From NCBI GenBank assembly GCA_965199595.1, contig OZ241182.1:3658001-3722000 (forward strand): a DNA stretch of 64,000 nucleotides, written 5' to 3'. Shown here one piece after another: positions 34,245 through 43,502 of this stretch. The number at the start of each line of letters is the position of its first letter. The first letter of the stretch is position 1. The notes under the pieces are model-generated. The model was not told the DNA's origin, ran no database searches, and saw only the letters and a program-made list of their open reading frames with translations. Both the position numbers and the translations under genes were made by a program. Source of the DNA: JBBROS01 sp965199595. Its GTDB lineage: Bacteria > Pseudomonadota > Alphaproteobacteria > Acetobacterales > Acetobacteraceae.

Positions 34245-35564
34245 ATGAACGAGATCAGCCGCCCCAACAACCTCGATGCCTTCTGGATGCCCTTCTCGTC
34301 CAACCGGGCGTTCAAGCCGGCACCGCGGATGCTGGCCCGGGCGGAGGGCATGTTCTATTACACCAACGACAACAGGGAGGTGCTGGACGGCACCGCCGGG
34401 CTGTGGTGCGTGAATGCCGGGCATGGGCGGGTGCCGATCGTCGAGGCGATCCAGAAGCAGGCGGCGGTGATGGACTTCGCGCCGACCTTCAACATGGGGC
34501 ATCCGCTGGCCTTCCAGGCCGCCTCGCGCCTGGCCGATATCCTGCCGGCGCCGCTGGAGCGGGTGTTCTGGACCAATTCCGGCAGCGAGAGCGGCGACAC
34601 CGCACTCAAGATCGCGCTGGCGTATCACCGGGCGCGGGGCGAGGCGCAGCGGGTTCGGCTGGTGGGGCGCGAGCGCGGGTATCACGGCGTGGGCTTCGGC
34701 GGCATGTCGGTGGGCGGCATCGGCGGCAACCGCAAGCAGTTCGGGGCGCAGCTGCCCTACGTGGATCATCTGCCGCACACGCATGACATGGGCCGGGCCT
34801 TCACCAGGGGGATGCCGGAGCAGGGTGCGAACCTGGCCGATGCGCTGGAGAGCCTGGTGGCGCTGCATGGCGCGGACACCATCGCTGCGGTGATGGTGGA
34901 GCCGGTGGCGGGCAGCACCGGGGTGCTGATCCCGCCCGTGGGTTATCTGAAGCGGCTGCGGGAGCTTTGCACCAGGCATGGCATCCTTCTTATTTTCGAC
35001 GAGGTGATCACGGGCTTTGGCCGGATGGGCACCAACTTCGGGGCCGAGCGGCTGGGCGTGGTGCCGGACATCATGACGCTGGCGAAGGGGCTGACCAACG
35101 CTGCGGTGCCGATGGGGGCCGTGGCGGCCAGCGCCGCGGTGTATGACGCCATCGTGCATGGCAGCCCGGCCGGGATCGAGCTGTTCCACGGCTATACGTA
35201 CAGCGGTCATCCGCTGGCGAGTGCGGCGGCGATCGCGACCATGGACCTGCATCGGGCCGAGGACCTGCCGGGTCGGGCCGCGGCGATCGAGCCCTATTGG
35301 GAGCAGGCGATGCACAGCCTGCGCGGGCTGCCGAACGTGATCGACATCCGGAACCTGGGGCTGATCGCCGGGATCGAGCTGGCGCCGCGCGAGGGTGCGC
35401 CGACGCAACGGGCGATGCAGGTGTTCCAGCGTTGCTTCGATGACGGGCTGCTGATCCGGACCACGGGGGACATCATCGCGCTGTCGCCGCCGTTGATCGT
35501 CGAGACCGGGCATATCGACCGGATCACGGAGACGCTGACCACGGCGTTGCGTGCCGCGGCCTGA
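34245..35564 (+). CDS. class III aminotransferase, omega-amino acid:pyruvate type
   Basis: PLP enzyme of 439 aa from the ATG at 34245 (MNEISRPNNLDAFWMPF), which has CGAGG upstream; that opening is the usual N-terminus of beta-alanine/omega-amino acid:pyruvate aminotransferases. It includes NSGSESGDTALKIALAYHRA, GYHGVGFGGMSVGG, the Asp pocket LIFDEVITGFGRMG and the PLP lysine K281 in LAKGLTNAAVPMGAV. It transfers amino groups from beta-alanine, putrescine-like amines or taurine-like donors to pyruvate; the true donor is not visible. It is followed after 14 bases by a binding-protein homologue. Confidence 0.88.
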   Translation: MNEISRPNNLDAFWMPFSSNRAFKPAPRMLARAEGMFYYTNDNREVLDGTAGLWCVNAGHGRVPIVEAIQKQAAVMDFAPTFNMGHPLAFQAASRLADILPAPLERVFWTNSGSESGDTALKIALAYHRARGEAQRVRLVGRERGYHGVGFGGMSVGGIGGNRKQFGAQLPYVDHLPHTHDMGRAFTRGMPEQGANLADALESLVALHGADTIAAVMVEPVAGSTGVLIPPVGYLKRLRELCTRHGILLIFDEVITGFGRMGTNFGAERLGVVPDIMTLAKGLTNAAVPMGAVAASAAVYDAIVHGSPAGIELFHGYTYSGHPLASAAAIATMDLHRAEDLPGRAAAIEPYWEQAMHSLRGLPNVIDIRNLGLIAGIELAPREGAPTQRAMQVFQRCFDDGLLIRTTGDIIALSPPLIVETGHIDRITETLTTALRAAA

Positions 35565-35578
35565 AGGGCCAGCCAGGC

Positions 35579-36310
35579 ATGAGCCTCGATCCCGCTGCGA
35601 TCCGCGAGCTTGCTCCGTCCGGAAGGCTGCGGGTGGGGTTGGTGCAGGCTCCGGCGGCGGGGATGTTCTTTGTCGCGCGGGAGGGGGATGCCCCGCCGCT
35701 GGGGGTGACCGCCAGTCTGGCTGACGCGCTGGCCCGGCATGTAGGGCTGGCGGTTGAGTGCGTGCTGTTCCCGAACAGCGGCGAGTGCACCGAGGCGACT
35801 GCGGGTGGCAGCGTGGATGTGGCGTTCATGCCGGTGGATGCCTATCGGCAGGGCCGGGTGGCGTTCGGGCCGGCGTACTACCTGCTGGAGAGCACCTACC
35901 TGGTCTCCGCCGCGTCCGGCATTTCCAATCTTGCCGGCGTGGACCTGCCGGGGGTGCGGGTGGTGGGTATCGCCGGCACCACCACCATCCGTGCGGCCAC
36001 GCGCACGCTGTCGCATACCACCCCGGTGGCGGTCCAGGGGGTGGATGCGGCGATCGGGATGCTGCGGGACGGGGCGGCGGATGTGCTGGCGCTGTCGCGG
36101 GATTCGCTGGCGCAGATCGCGCCGGGGATTCCGGGCAGCCGGATCATGCCGGGCGGGTTTCAGCGGACGACGGTGTCGGTTGCGGTGCCGCCGGGGCGGA
36201 CCGAGGCGCTGGCCGTGGTTTCGGCATGGCTGGAGGCGGCGAAGCGGGATGGCACGGTGCGGCGGGCGATGGATGCGCTGGGCCTGCCGGGCGAGGCGGT
36301 GGCGCCGTGA
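35579..36310 (+). CDS. signal-less family-3 solute-binding-like protein
   Basis: Protein of 243 aa with the fold pattern of family-3 or phosphonate-type binding proteins: RELAPSGRLRVGLVQAPAAG at the N-terminus, VDVAFMPVDAYRQGRVAFGPAYY, and LESTYLVSAASGI. It begins directly at the first strand with no signal peptide or lipobox, so it should be cytoplasmic. Cytoplasmic homologues with the RELAPTG-type opening are common in alphaproteobacteria next to metabolic genes and lack permeases. It starts 14 bases after the aminotransferase, suggesting co-transcription and possibly a sensor or enzyme-partner role. Confidence 0.7.
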   Translation: MSLDPAAIRELAPSGRLRVGLVQAPAAGMFFVAREGDAPPLGVTASLADALARHVGLAVECVLFPNSGECTEATAGGSVDVAFMPVDAYRQGRVAFGPAYYLLESTYLVSAASGISNLAGVDLPGVRVVGIAGTTTIRAATRTLSHTTPVAVQGVDAAIGMLRDGAADVLALSRDSLAQIAPGIPGSRIMPGGFQRTTVSVAVPPGRTEALAVVSAWLEAAKRDGTVRRAMDALGLPGEAVAP

Positions 36311-36388
36311 ATCGGGGGCGGCTCTTTGCAGGTGTGCCGGACGGCCTCATCTAGGGTGGGGCCTTTGCCGGGTCTGCATTGAACCAGG

Positions 36389-37615
36389 GTGGGGCGAGTG
36401 GCACCGGACTTTGACATCGTCGTGGCCGGGGCCGGGCCGATCGGGCTGGCCTTCGCGGCGTCCCTGGCTGGCGCGGGGCTTCGCATCGGCCTGGTCGATC
36501 CGCAGCCGGGCCATGCGCTCAGTGATCCCGGGGATGACGGGCGGGAGATCGCGCTCACGGATCGGAGCGTCGCGACGCTGACCGGGCTGGGCGCCTGGGC
36601 GCGGATCCCGGCCGACCAGGTGGCCCCGCTGCAGCACATGCGGGTGCTGAACGGCCCCTCCGATTACGCGATGCAGCTGGGGCCCGGCGGCTCCGGCAAC
36701 GGGTCTGGCGGGGGTATGCTGGGGCGGTTCGTGCCCAACCACTGGCTGCGCCGCAGCCTGTATCATGTGGCGGTGGAGACGCCGGGGGTGACCGTGCTGC
36801 CAGGCCTGTCGGTCACGGCGGTGCGGGCGCTGGGGGATGGCGTCACGGCGACGCTCTCCGACGGGCGGGCGGTGCGGGCCGGGCTGGTGGTGGCGGCGGA
36901 CACCAGGCGCTCGAAGCTGCGGCGGCAGCAGGGGATCGGGGCGGCGCTGCATGACTACCGGCAGCGCATGCTGGTGTGCCCGGTGACGCATCCGGTGCCG
37001 CACCGGGAGACGGCGACCGCGTGGTTCGAGTATGGGCAGACGCTGGTCACGCTGCCGTTGAACGGCGGGCGGTCCTCGGCGGTGATGACCGTGAGCGAGG
37101 CGGACGCCGCCGCGCTGCTGGCGCTGGATGACGACGCCTTCGGCCGCACGCTGACCCGGCGGTATCGTGGGCGCCTCGGCGAGATGCGGCCCGCGGGGCG
37201 GCGCCACGCGGTGCCGGTGGTGACGGCCTATGCGGACCGGTTCGTGGGGCGGCGGTTCGCGCTGATGGGGGATGCGGCGGTGGGGATGCACCCGACCACC
37301 GCGCACGGCTTCAACTTCGGCATGCTGGGGCAGCACGCCCTGGTGCGCGAGCTGCGCGGGGCGCTGGCGGCGGGGCGGGACCTGGCGGACCCGGCGGCAC
37401 TGGCGCGCTACCAGGCGGCGCACCGGGCGGAGACGCGGCTGTTCTTCACCGGGGCGGAGGCGCTGATGCGGCTGTATGCGGCCGGGGACAGCCTGCCGGC
37501 CCGGCTGCTGCGGAACGCGGCGCTGCGGCTGGGCAACCTGCCGCCGGTGCGCGATGCGCTGGCGGGGCGGATGCGGGACCCGGACCAGGGAATGGGGGAT
37601 CGGGGTGTATCCTAG
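36389..37615 (+). CDS. UbiH/UbiM-like FAD-dependent hydroxylase
   Basis: Class A flavoprotein hydroxylase of 408 aa. The FAD-binding GxGxxG is VVAGAGPIGLAFA (~residues 12-24), the DG-type middle motif lies near LVVAADTRRSKLR, and the second FAD motif is LMGDAAVGMHPTTAHGFNFG. The block DPGDDGREIALTDRSVATL resembles UbiM, the demethoxyubiquinol 5-hydroxylase found in Proteobacteria lacking Coq7. The start is a GTG (36389; a second GTG at 36398 is possible). If it is UbiM it acts in ubiquinone synthesis at the membrane. UbiH/UbiF-type or an unrelated aromatic hydroxylase cannot be excluded. Confidence 0.78.
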   Translation: MGRVAPDFDIVVAGAGPIGLAFAASLAGAGLRIGLVDPQPGHALSDPGDDGREIALTDRSVATLTGLGAWARIPADQVAPLQHMRVLNGPSDYAMQLGPGGSGNGSGGGMLGRFVPNHWLRRSLYHVAVETPGVTVLPGLSVTAVRALGDGVTATLSDGRAVRAGLVVAADTRRSKLRRQQGIGAALHDYRQRMLVCPVTHPVPHRETATAWFEYGQTLVTLPLNGGRSSAVMTVSEADAAALLALDDDAFGRTLTRRYRGRLGEMRPAGRRHAVPVVTAYADRFVGRRFALMGDAAVGMHPTTAHGFNFGMLGQHALVRELRGALAAGRDLADPAALARYQAAHRAETRLFFTGAEALMRLYAAGDSLPARLLRNAALRLGNLPPVRDALAGRMRDPDQGMGDRGVS

Positions 37616-37698
37616 TCGGTGCTTTGCGGTGTTAGGGTTCGGGATGCCGTGAGAGCGGGAACCCGCCTGCCCTCCATTCCGTAGAAGCGAGCCGCGCC

Positions 37699-38928
37699 AT
37701 GCAGACCCTGTTCCTCAACGCCGCCATCATCGACGGTACCGCGCCCGAGCCCCGGCATGGCAACGTTCTGGTCGAGGACGGGGTGATCCGCGATATCGAC
37801 GCCAAGACTGGCGGGGCCGAGGGGCGCGAGGTGATCGACCTCGGGGGCCGGACGTTGATGCCGGGGCTGATCGACTGCCACGTGCATGTGGTGGCCAGCA
37901 TGATGGACCTGACGATGAACGCGCAGCTGCCGGAGGCGATGGCGGTCCTGCGCTCGCTGCCGTTGATGAAGGGGATGCTGGACCGGGGGTTCACCACGGT
38001 GCGCGATGTGGGCGGGGCGCCCTATGCGCTGGCGGAGGCGATGGCGCAGGGCTATGCGCCGGGTCCACGGCTGGTGGTGTGCGGCAAGGCGATCGCCAAG
38101 ACCGGCGGCCATGTGGATGCCCGGCCGCGCTACGACACGCATGACGCCTATCGCTGGAACCGCAACTTCGGCGCGCTGGGCCGGGTGGCGGATGGGGTGG
38201 AGGAGGTGCGCCGGGCCTGCCGGGAGGAGCTGCGGCAGGGGGCGCAGTTCATCAAGATCATGGCCAATGGCGGGGTGTCCAGCCCGACCGACCCGATTGC
38301 CTGGCAGGGGTATTCGGTGGCCGAGATGACGGTGGCGGTGGAGGAGGCCCGGGACGCGCAGACCTATGTGTCCGCGCATCTGTACACGCCCGAGGCCATC
38401 GAGCGGGCGCTGCACTGCGGGGTGCATTCGCTGGAGCACTGCAACCGCATCGATGCGGCGCGGGCGCGCATGGCGGCGGCGGCGGGCGCGGTCGCGGTGC
38501 CGACGCTCGTGACCTACGAGGCGCTGGCGCAGGACGGGCCGTCCTATGGCTTGCCGCCGGCGTCCATCGCCAAGATCGAGGATGTGCGGACCGCCGGGAT
38601 GGACAGCCTTTCCATCCTGCGGGATGCGGGGGTGACGATCGCGTTCGGGACCGACCTGCTGGGCGAGACGCAGGGGCGGCAGAACGAGGAGTTCAGCATC
38701 CGGGCGCGGGTGCTGCCGTCGTTCGAGATCATCCAGAGCGTCACCACCATCGCGGCCCGGCTGCTGGGGATGGAAGGGCAGATCGGCATCGTGGCACCCG
38801 GGGCCATCGCCGACCTGCTGGTGGTGGAGGGTGCGCCGCTGACGGATGTCTCGGTGCTGGCCGACCATCAGAACGCCATCAAGCTGGTGATGCAGGGCGG
38901 GCGGGTGCACCGGCGCTCGGCGTTCTAG
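37699..38928 (+). CDS. metal-dependent amidohydrolase (imidazolonepropionase-like)
   Basis: Amidohydrolase-superfamily enzyme of 409 aa. The first metal motif is LIDCHVHVVAS (H-x-H), the likely metal-bridging Lys lies in GAQFIKIMANGG, further His are in VSAHLYTPEAIE and GVHSLEHCNRID, and the catalytic Asp is in AFGTDLLGE. The beta-sandwich part uses both ends (GRTLMPG; ADLLVVEGAPL). This subgroup includes Xaa-Pro dipeptidases and carboxamide or organophosphate hydrolases; the substrate is unknown. It converges on putA with a 13-base gap. Confidence 0.85.
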   Translation: MQTLFLNAAIIDGTAPEPRHGNVLVEDGVIRDIDAKTGGAEGREVIDLGGRTLMPGLIDCHVHVVASMMDLTMNAQLPEAMAVLRSLPLMKGMLDRGFTTVRDVGGAPYALAEAMAQGYAPGPRLVVCGKAIAKTGGHVDARPRYDTHDAYRWNRNFGALGRVADGVEEVRRACREELRQGAQFIKIMANGGVSSPTDPIAWQGYSVAEMTVAVEEARDAQTYVSAHLYTPEAIERALHCGVHSLEHCNRIDAARARMAAAAGAVAVPTLVTYEALAQDGPSYGLPPASIAKIEDVRTAGMDSLSILRDAGVTIAFGTDLLGETQGRQNEEFSIRARVLPSFEIIQSVTTIAARLLGMEGQIGIVAPGAIADLLVVEGAPLTDVSVLADHQNAIKLVMQGGRVHRRSAF

Positions 38929-38941
38929 TTTAGGCCTTCGG

Positions 38942-41900
38942 TCAGCCGATCATCATCAGGTTGGCATTGCCGCCGGCAGCGGTGGTGTTCGTGCTGACGG
39001 AGCGTTCCTGCACCAGCCAATCCAGCGGGTAGCGGCCATCCGGCCCGGCGATGTGGATCGGGACGATGGGGCCGGCGCGGTCCGCCATCGCCCGGCTCAG
39101 CGGCTTCAGCGCATCGGACGTGCCGGCGAACAGGATGGCGGCGACCTCCTCCCGCTCCGGGTTTGCGGAGGCGATCACGTGAGCGGCGAGTGCGGGCGGC
39201 AGCGCTGGGTATTGGGCCAGCGCACCGGCGGGGATCACGGCCGGGTTGCCGGTGGCCAGGGCGGCGCCGATCTGCGGCAGCAGGGTTTCGGCATCAGGTG
39301 CGATGCAGCGGATGCTGCCGCGGGGTTCGGTGGCGTAGAGGTTGCGTTCGCCGACGGGGCCGGGCAGTTCCGTCGCCACGCCGAAGGGGGTGGCGGCCAG
39401 GCCGGCGCGGAACGCCGCTTCGGCGGCGGTGAGGCCGGCGCGGGTGAGCCAGGCGGACCAGTCCTGGGCGGCCGGCGGCACCTGGTGGGAGGACAGGCCG
39501 GTATCCGCCGGGCGGGTGGCGAGCAGGCGGCGGAGGTAGAGCGGGCCGCCGGCCTTGGGGCCGGTGCCGGAAAGGCCGTGGCCGCCGAAGGGCTGCACGC
39601 CCACCACCGCGCCGACCAGGTTGCGGTTGACATAGATGTTGCCGGCCTGCGCCTGGCTGGTGACGCGGGCGATGGTCTCGTCGATGCGGGTGTGGACGCC
39701 GAAGGTGAGGCCGTATCCGGTGGCGTTGATGGCGGCGAGCAGGTCGTCGAGCCCGTCGCGGCGATAGCGCAGGACGTGCAGCACGGGGCCGAACACCTCC
39801 GCCTTCAGGGCGGACATGGTTTCCAGCTCGATGATGGCCGGGGCGACGAAGGTGCCGCGGGCGCAGGCCTGGGGGAGCCGGGCCTGGTGCACCGGGTGGC
39901 CGCTGTCGCGCATCGCCTGGATATGGCGGCCGATGCCGTCGCGGGCTTCCGCGGTGATGACGGGGCCGATATCGGTGGCCAGGCGCCAGGGGTTGCCGAC
40001 GGTGAGTTCCGCCAGGGCGCCGCGCAGCATGGTGAGGGTGCGGTCCGCTACCTCCTCCTGCAGGCACAGCACGCGCAGCGCGGAGCAGCGTTGCCCGGCG
40101 CTGTCGAAGGCGGAGGCCAGCACGTCGGCCACCACCTGCTCGGCCAGGGCGGAGCTGTCGACCACCAGGGCGTTCTGGCCGCCGGTTTCGGCGATGAGCG
40201 GGACGGGGCTGCCATCGGGGTTGAGGCGCCGGGCCAGGGTGGCCTGGATGAGGCGGGCGACGTCGGTGGAGCCGGTGAACACCACGCCGCGGGTGCGGGC
40301 GTCGGCGACCAGCCGGGCGCCCACCGCGCCCTGGCCGGGCAGGAGTTGCAGCACGGCGGGGGGCACGCCGGCCTCGTGCAGCAGGGCGACGGCCTGGGCG
40401 GCGATCAGCGGCGTTTCCTCGGCCGGTTTGGCGAGGACGGCGTTGCCGGCGGCCAGGGCGGCGGCGACCTGGCCGGTGAAGATGGCCAGCGGGAAGTTCC
40501 AGGGCGAGATGCAGGTGACGACGCCCAGCGGCGTGTGGTTGCCGGGCTGGAGGTCGCGGGCGGCGGCGGCGGCGTAGTAGCGCAGGAAGTCGACGGCTTC
40601 GCGAACCTCGGCCACCGCGTTGGGCATGGATTTGCCGGCTTCGCGCACGATCAGGCCGAGCAGGCCGGGCATGCGGGCCTCCAGCAGGTCCGCGGCGCGG
40701 TGCAGGCAGGCGGCGCGCTCGGCGGGCGGGGTGGCGTGCCAGGCGGGCGCGGCTTGGGTGGCGGTGGCGAGGGCGGCGTCCACCTGGTCCGCGGTGGCTT
40801 CGACGACGGTGCCGACCTGGTCGGTGTGGTCGGCGGGGTTCAGCACCGGCAGCGGCGGGGCGGCCTCGCCGGCGGTGGGGGCGGCGTGCCAGGCCCGGGT
40901 GGCGCTGGCGTCCAGGCTTTCGGCCACGGCGGCGAGGGTCTGTTCGTTGTTGAGGTCGAGCCCGGCGGCGTTCGCGCGGTCCGCGAACAGGTCGCGCGGC
41001 AGGGCGATGCGGTCGTGCGGGGTTCCGGGCGGCTGGTGGGCGGCGACTTGCGCCACCGGGTCCGCCGCCAGTTCGGCGACGGGGATCGCGGGGTCCTGGA
41101 TGCGGTTGACGAAGGAGGAGTTGGCGCCGTTCTCGAGCAGGCGGCGCACCAGGTAGGCCAGCAGCGTCTCGTGGGTGCCGACCGGGGCGTAGATGCGGGC
41201 GGGGCGGTTCAGCTTGTTATGGCCGACGACCTCCTCGTAGAGCGGTTCGCCCATGCCGTGCAGGCACTGGAACTCATACTGCCCGCCGTAGAAGTTGGCA
41301 CCGGCCATGCTGTGGATGGCGGCGACGGTGTAGGCGTTGTGGGTGGCGAATTGCGGGAACACCGCGTCGGGCGCGGCCAGCAGCTTGCGGGCGCAGGCGA
41401 GGTAGGAGACGTCGGTGTGCAGCTTGCGGGTGAAGACCGGGAAGCCGTCCTGGCCTTCCACCTGGGCGCGCTTGATCTCGCTGTCCCAGTAGGCGCCCTT
41501 TACCAGGCGGACCATCAGGCGGTGGCCGGTGCGGCGGCCCAGGGCGATCATCCAGTCCAGCACGGCGGCGGCGCGCTTCTGGTAGGCCTGCACCACGAAG
41601 CCGATGCCGTTCCAGCCGGTGAGCGCCGGGTCCAGGCAGAGGGCTTCCAGCAGGTCGAGCGAGAGGTCCAGGCGTTCGGATTCCTCGGCATCGATGTTGA
41701 GGCCGATGTCGTAGCGCCTGGCCAGCACCGCCAGGGACAGCACGCGGGGATACAGCTCCGCCATGACCCGGCCGCGTTGCGCGCGGCTGTAGCGGGGGTG
41801 CAGGGCGGAGAGCTTGATGGAGATGCCCGGGCCCTCGTAGATGCCGCGGCCCGCTGCGGCCCGGCCGATGGCATGGATCGCGGTCTCGTAGTCCTTGCCG

Positions 41901-42580
41901 TAGCGCTCGGCGTCCGCGGCGGTGGTCGCGGCCTCGCCCAGCATGTCGTAGGAGTAGCGGAAGCCCCTTGCCTCCAGGCGTTTCGCGTTGGCCAGGGCTT
42001 CGGCGATGTCCTGCCCGGTGACGAACTGCTCGCCCATCATGCGCATCGCCATGTCCACGCCGCGGCGGATGACGGGCTCGCCGCCGCGGGCGATCAGCCG
42101 GGTCAGCGCCGCGCCGAGACCGGTCTCGTTGGCGATGCCGGTGAGGCGGCCGGTGACGACCAGGCCCCAGGTGGCGGCGTTGACGAACAGGGAGGCGGAG
42201 TGCCCGACATGGCCGCGCCAGTCACCGGTGCTGATCTTGTCGCGGATCAGGGCATCACGGGTGGCGGCGTCGGGGATGCGCAGCAGGGCCTCCGCGAGGC
42301 ACATCAGCGCGACGCCCTCCTGGCTGGAGAGGTCGTATTCGCGCACCAGGCCCTCGACGGTGCCGCGGGTGCCCTTGGCCCGGAGCGCCTGGACCAGGGT
42401 GGTGGCGGTGTGCCGGGCCTGTTCGACGATGGCGGCGGGAAGGGTTGCGGCGTGCAGCAGGGCGGCGACGCATTCGGGCTCGGGCGCGCGGGTCTGGCGG
42501 GTGATGGCGGCGCGAAGCGGGGTCTGGGACTGGAGGTCCAGCGCGGCCGGGCCGGCTTCGGGAGCGGAACGGGTCATCAT
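38942..42580 (-). CDS. putA: bifunctional proline dehydrogenase/L-glutamate gamma-semialdehyde dehydrogenase
   Basis: Bifunctional PutA of 1212 aa. After a helical arm, the FAD-dependent proline dehydrogenase barrel spans about residues 180-490 (GISIKLSALHPRY, MVRLVKGAYWDSEIKRAQ). The NAD-dependent aldehyde dehydrogenase spans about 540-1010, with AETGGQNALVVDSSAL and the catalytic Cys in SAGQRCSALRVL. A ~200-residue C-terminal ALDH-like domain follows. There is no ribbon-helix-helix N-terminus, so it is a type B, non-DNA-binding PutA. It oxidises proline to glutamate at the inner membrane, passing electrons to quinone. It is divergent from a TetR gene across 197 bases. Confidence 0.96.
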   Translation of the reverse strand: MMTRSAPEAGPAALDLQSQTPLRAAITRQTRAPEPECVAALLHAATLPAAIVEQARHTATTLVQALRAKGTRGTVEGLVREYDLSSQEGVALMCLAEALLRIPDAATRDALIRDKISTGDWRGHVGHSASLFVNAATWGLVVTGRLTGIANETGLGAALTRLIARGGEPVIRRGVDMAMRMMGEQFVTGQDIAEALANAKRLEARGFRYSYDMLGEAATTAADAERYGKDYETAIHAIGRAAAGRGIYEGPGISIKLSALHPRYSRAQRGRVMAELYPRVLSLAVLARRYDIGLNIDAEESERLDLSLDLLEALCLDPALTGWNGIGFVVQAYQKRAAAVLDWMIALGRRTGHRLMVRLVKGAYWDSEIKRAQVEGQDGFPVFTRKLHTDVSYLACARKLLAAPDAVFPQFATHNAYTVAAIHSMAGANFYGGQYEFQCLHGMGEPLYEEVVGHNKLNRPARIYAPVGTHETLLAYLVRRLLENGANSSFVNRIQDPAIPVAELAADPVAQVAAHQPPGTPHDRIALPRDLFADRANAAGLDLNNEQTLAAVAESLDASATRAWHAAPTAGEAAPPLPVLNPADHTDQVGTVVEATADQVDAALATATQAAPAWHATPPAERAACLHRAADLLEARMPGLLGLIVREAGKSMPNAVAEVREAVDFLRYYAAAAARDLQPGNHTPLGVVTCISPWNFPLAIFTGQVAAALAAGNAVLAKPAEETPLIAAQAVALLHEAGVPPAVLQLLPGQGAVGARLVADARTRGVVFTGSTDVARLIQATLARRLNPDGSPVPLIAETGGQNALVVDSSALAEQVVADVLASAFDSAGQRCSALRVLCLQEEVADRTLTMLRGALAELTVGNPWRLATDIGPVITAEARDGIGRHIQAMRDSGHPVHQARLPQACARGTFVAPAIIELETMSALKAEVFGPVLHVLRYRRDGLDDLLAAINATGYGLTFGVHTRIDETIARVTSQAQAGNIYVNRNLVGAVVGVQPFGGHGLSGTGPKAGGPLYLRRLLATRPADTGLSSHQVPPAAQDWSAWLTRAGLTAAEAAFRAGLAATPFGVATELPGPVGERNLYATEPRGSIRCIAPDAETLLPQIGAALATGNPAVIPAGALAQYPALPPALAAHVIASANPEREEVAAILFAGTSDALKPLSRAMADRAGPIVPIHIAGPDGRYPLDWLVQERSVSTNTTAAGGNANLMMIG

Positions 42581-42675
42581 GGGGCTCCAGCTGGGGCAGA
42601 TGGGAGTTTAGCGGGTTATCGGAGCGTGGGGGATGCCCTTGTTCGCGAGGGGCCTCTCATGGCGAGGCATTCGGT

Positions 42676-42704
42676 TTGACCCGGCGGGTCGCACCGCAGA
42701 GAAT
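42676..42704 (+). promoter_or_regulatory. weak candidate promoter for the TetR gene
   Basis: TTGACC (42676-42681) and GAGAAT (42699-42704) are spaced by 17 bases, matching five and four of six consensus positions. They lie 74 bases before the chosen TetR start, in the 197-base gap divergent from putA. In a genome this G+C-rich such a match is only suggestive. Confidence 0.3.
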
Positions 42705-42777
42705 GCGGGCGCTGCGGATCGGGGCCCTGTCCCGGGCTGCCGGTCAAATGGGCAAGGGCGCCCATGGTGGGGGCACA

Positions 42778-43386
42778 ATGGCTTTGGCGCGGGCACGACC
42801 GACCGAGACGCAGACCGTGGCGGAGCGCCCTGCCCCGCATGAGCGGATCCTGCTGGTGGCGCGCGAGCTGTTCTGCCGCAACGGGATCCATGCCACCGGC
42901 ATCGACCGCATCCTGTCGGAGGCCGGCGCCTCGAAGATGACGCTGTACAGCCGGTTCGGCTCCAAGGAGGCGCTGCTGCGGGAGGTGCTGTCGCGGGAGG
43001 GCGTGGCGCAGCGGGCGGCGATCTATGCGGCGATCGAGGCGGCCGGGCCGGACCCGGAGCGGAGCCTCCGCGCGGTGATCACCGGGCTGCGGGGGTTGTT
43101 CGATGGCGACAGCTTCTATGGGTGTGCGTTCATGAATGCGGCGGCCGAGCATACCAAGGGGGCGGGTGCCGAACCCTGGCTGCGGGAGGTCGCGAAGGCG
43201 CATCAGGACGAGTTGCTGGCCCGGCTGGAGAGCCTGGCCACTGCGGCGGGCTATGTCGAGCCCAAGCTGATGGCCCGGCAGGTGCTGCTGGTGATGGATG
43301 GGGCGATCGCGGCGCTGATGGTGAGCGGCGATCCGGAGGTGCTGGCCATCTCGGAGCGGAACCTGCACGCCATCCTGGCCCGCTGA
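42778..43386 (+). CDS. TetR/AcrR-family transcriptional regulator
   Basis: Repressor-type protein of 202 aa. The N-terminal helix-turn-helix is ARELFCRNGIHATGIDRILSEAGASKMTLYSRFGSKEALLREVL, here split by eye into helices 2-3 and the conserved Y-x-F-x-S-K-E-A-L end. The C-terminal ligand domain has FYGCAFMNAAAEH, the TetR_C pattern of YcdC/RutR-like or LmrA-like groups. The ATG at 42778 has a G-run eight bases upstream; upstream in-frame codons add an unconserved basic stretch. Position suggests control of putA or of the phn genes 116 bases downstream. Confidence 0.86.
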   Translation: MALARARPTETQTVAERPAPHERILLVARELFCRNGIHATGIDRILSEAGASKMTLYSRFGSKEALLREVLSREGVAQRAAIYAAIEAAGPDPERSLRAVITGLRGLFDGDSFYGCAFMNAAAEHTKGAGAEPWLREVAKAHQDELLARLESLATAAGYVEPKLMARQVLLVMDGAIAALMVSGDPEVLAISERNLHAILAR

Positions 43387-43502
43387 GGACGACTGCCCGT
43401 TGAAGACAAGTGGATGACAACGCGCCGGGCCATCGCGATCGGGCGATGACGGATCGGTATGGTTGAGGCAGGATGAGGGCCGGACCTGCCGGAGAGCCGC
43501 CC

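Noticed and set aside
39053..42679. A 1208-codon open frame opposite putA
   Set aside because: It is Gly/Ala/Val/Asp-rich shadow sequence; putA on the other strand is complete with all family motifs.
42676..43386. A longer TetR protein starting at TTG 42676
   Set aside because: The extra 34 residues are basic and unconserved in appearance, and the ATG at 42778 has a good purine-rich site and standard family length.
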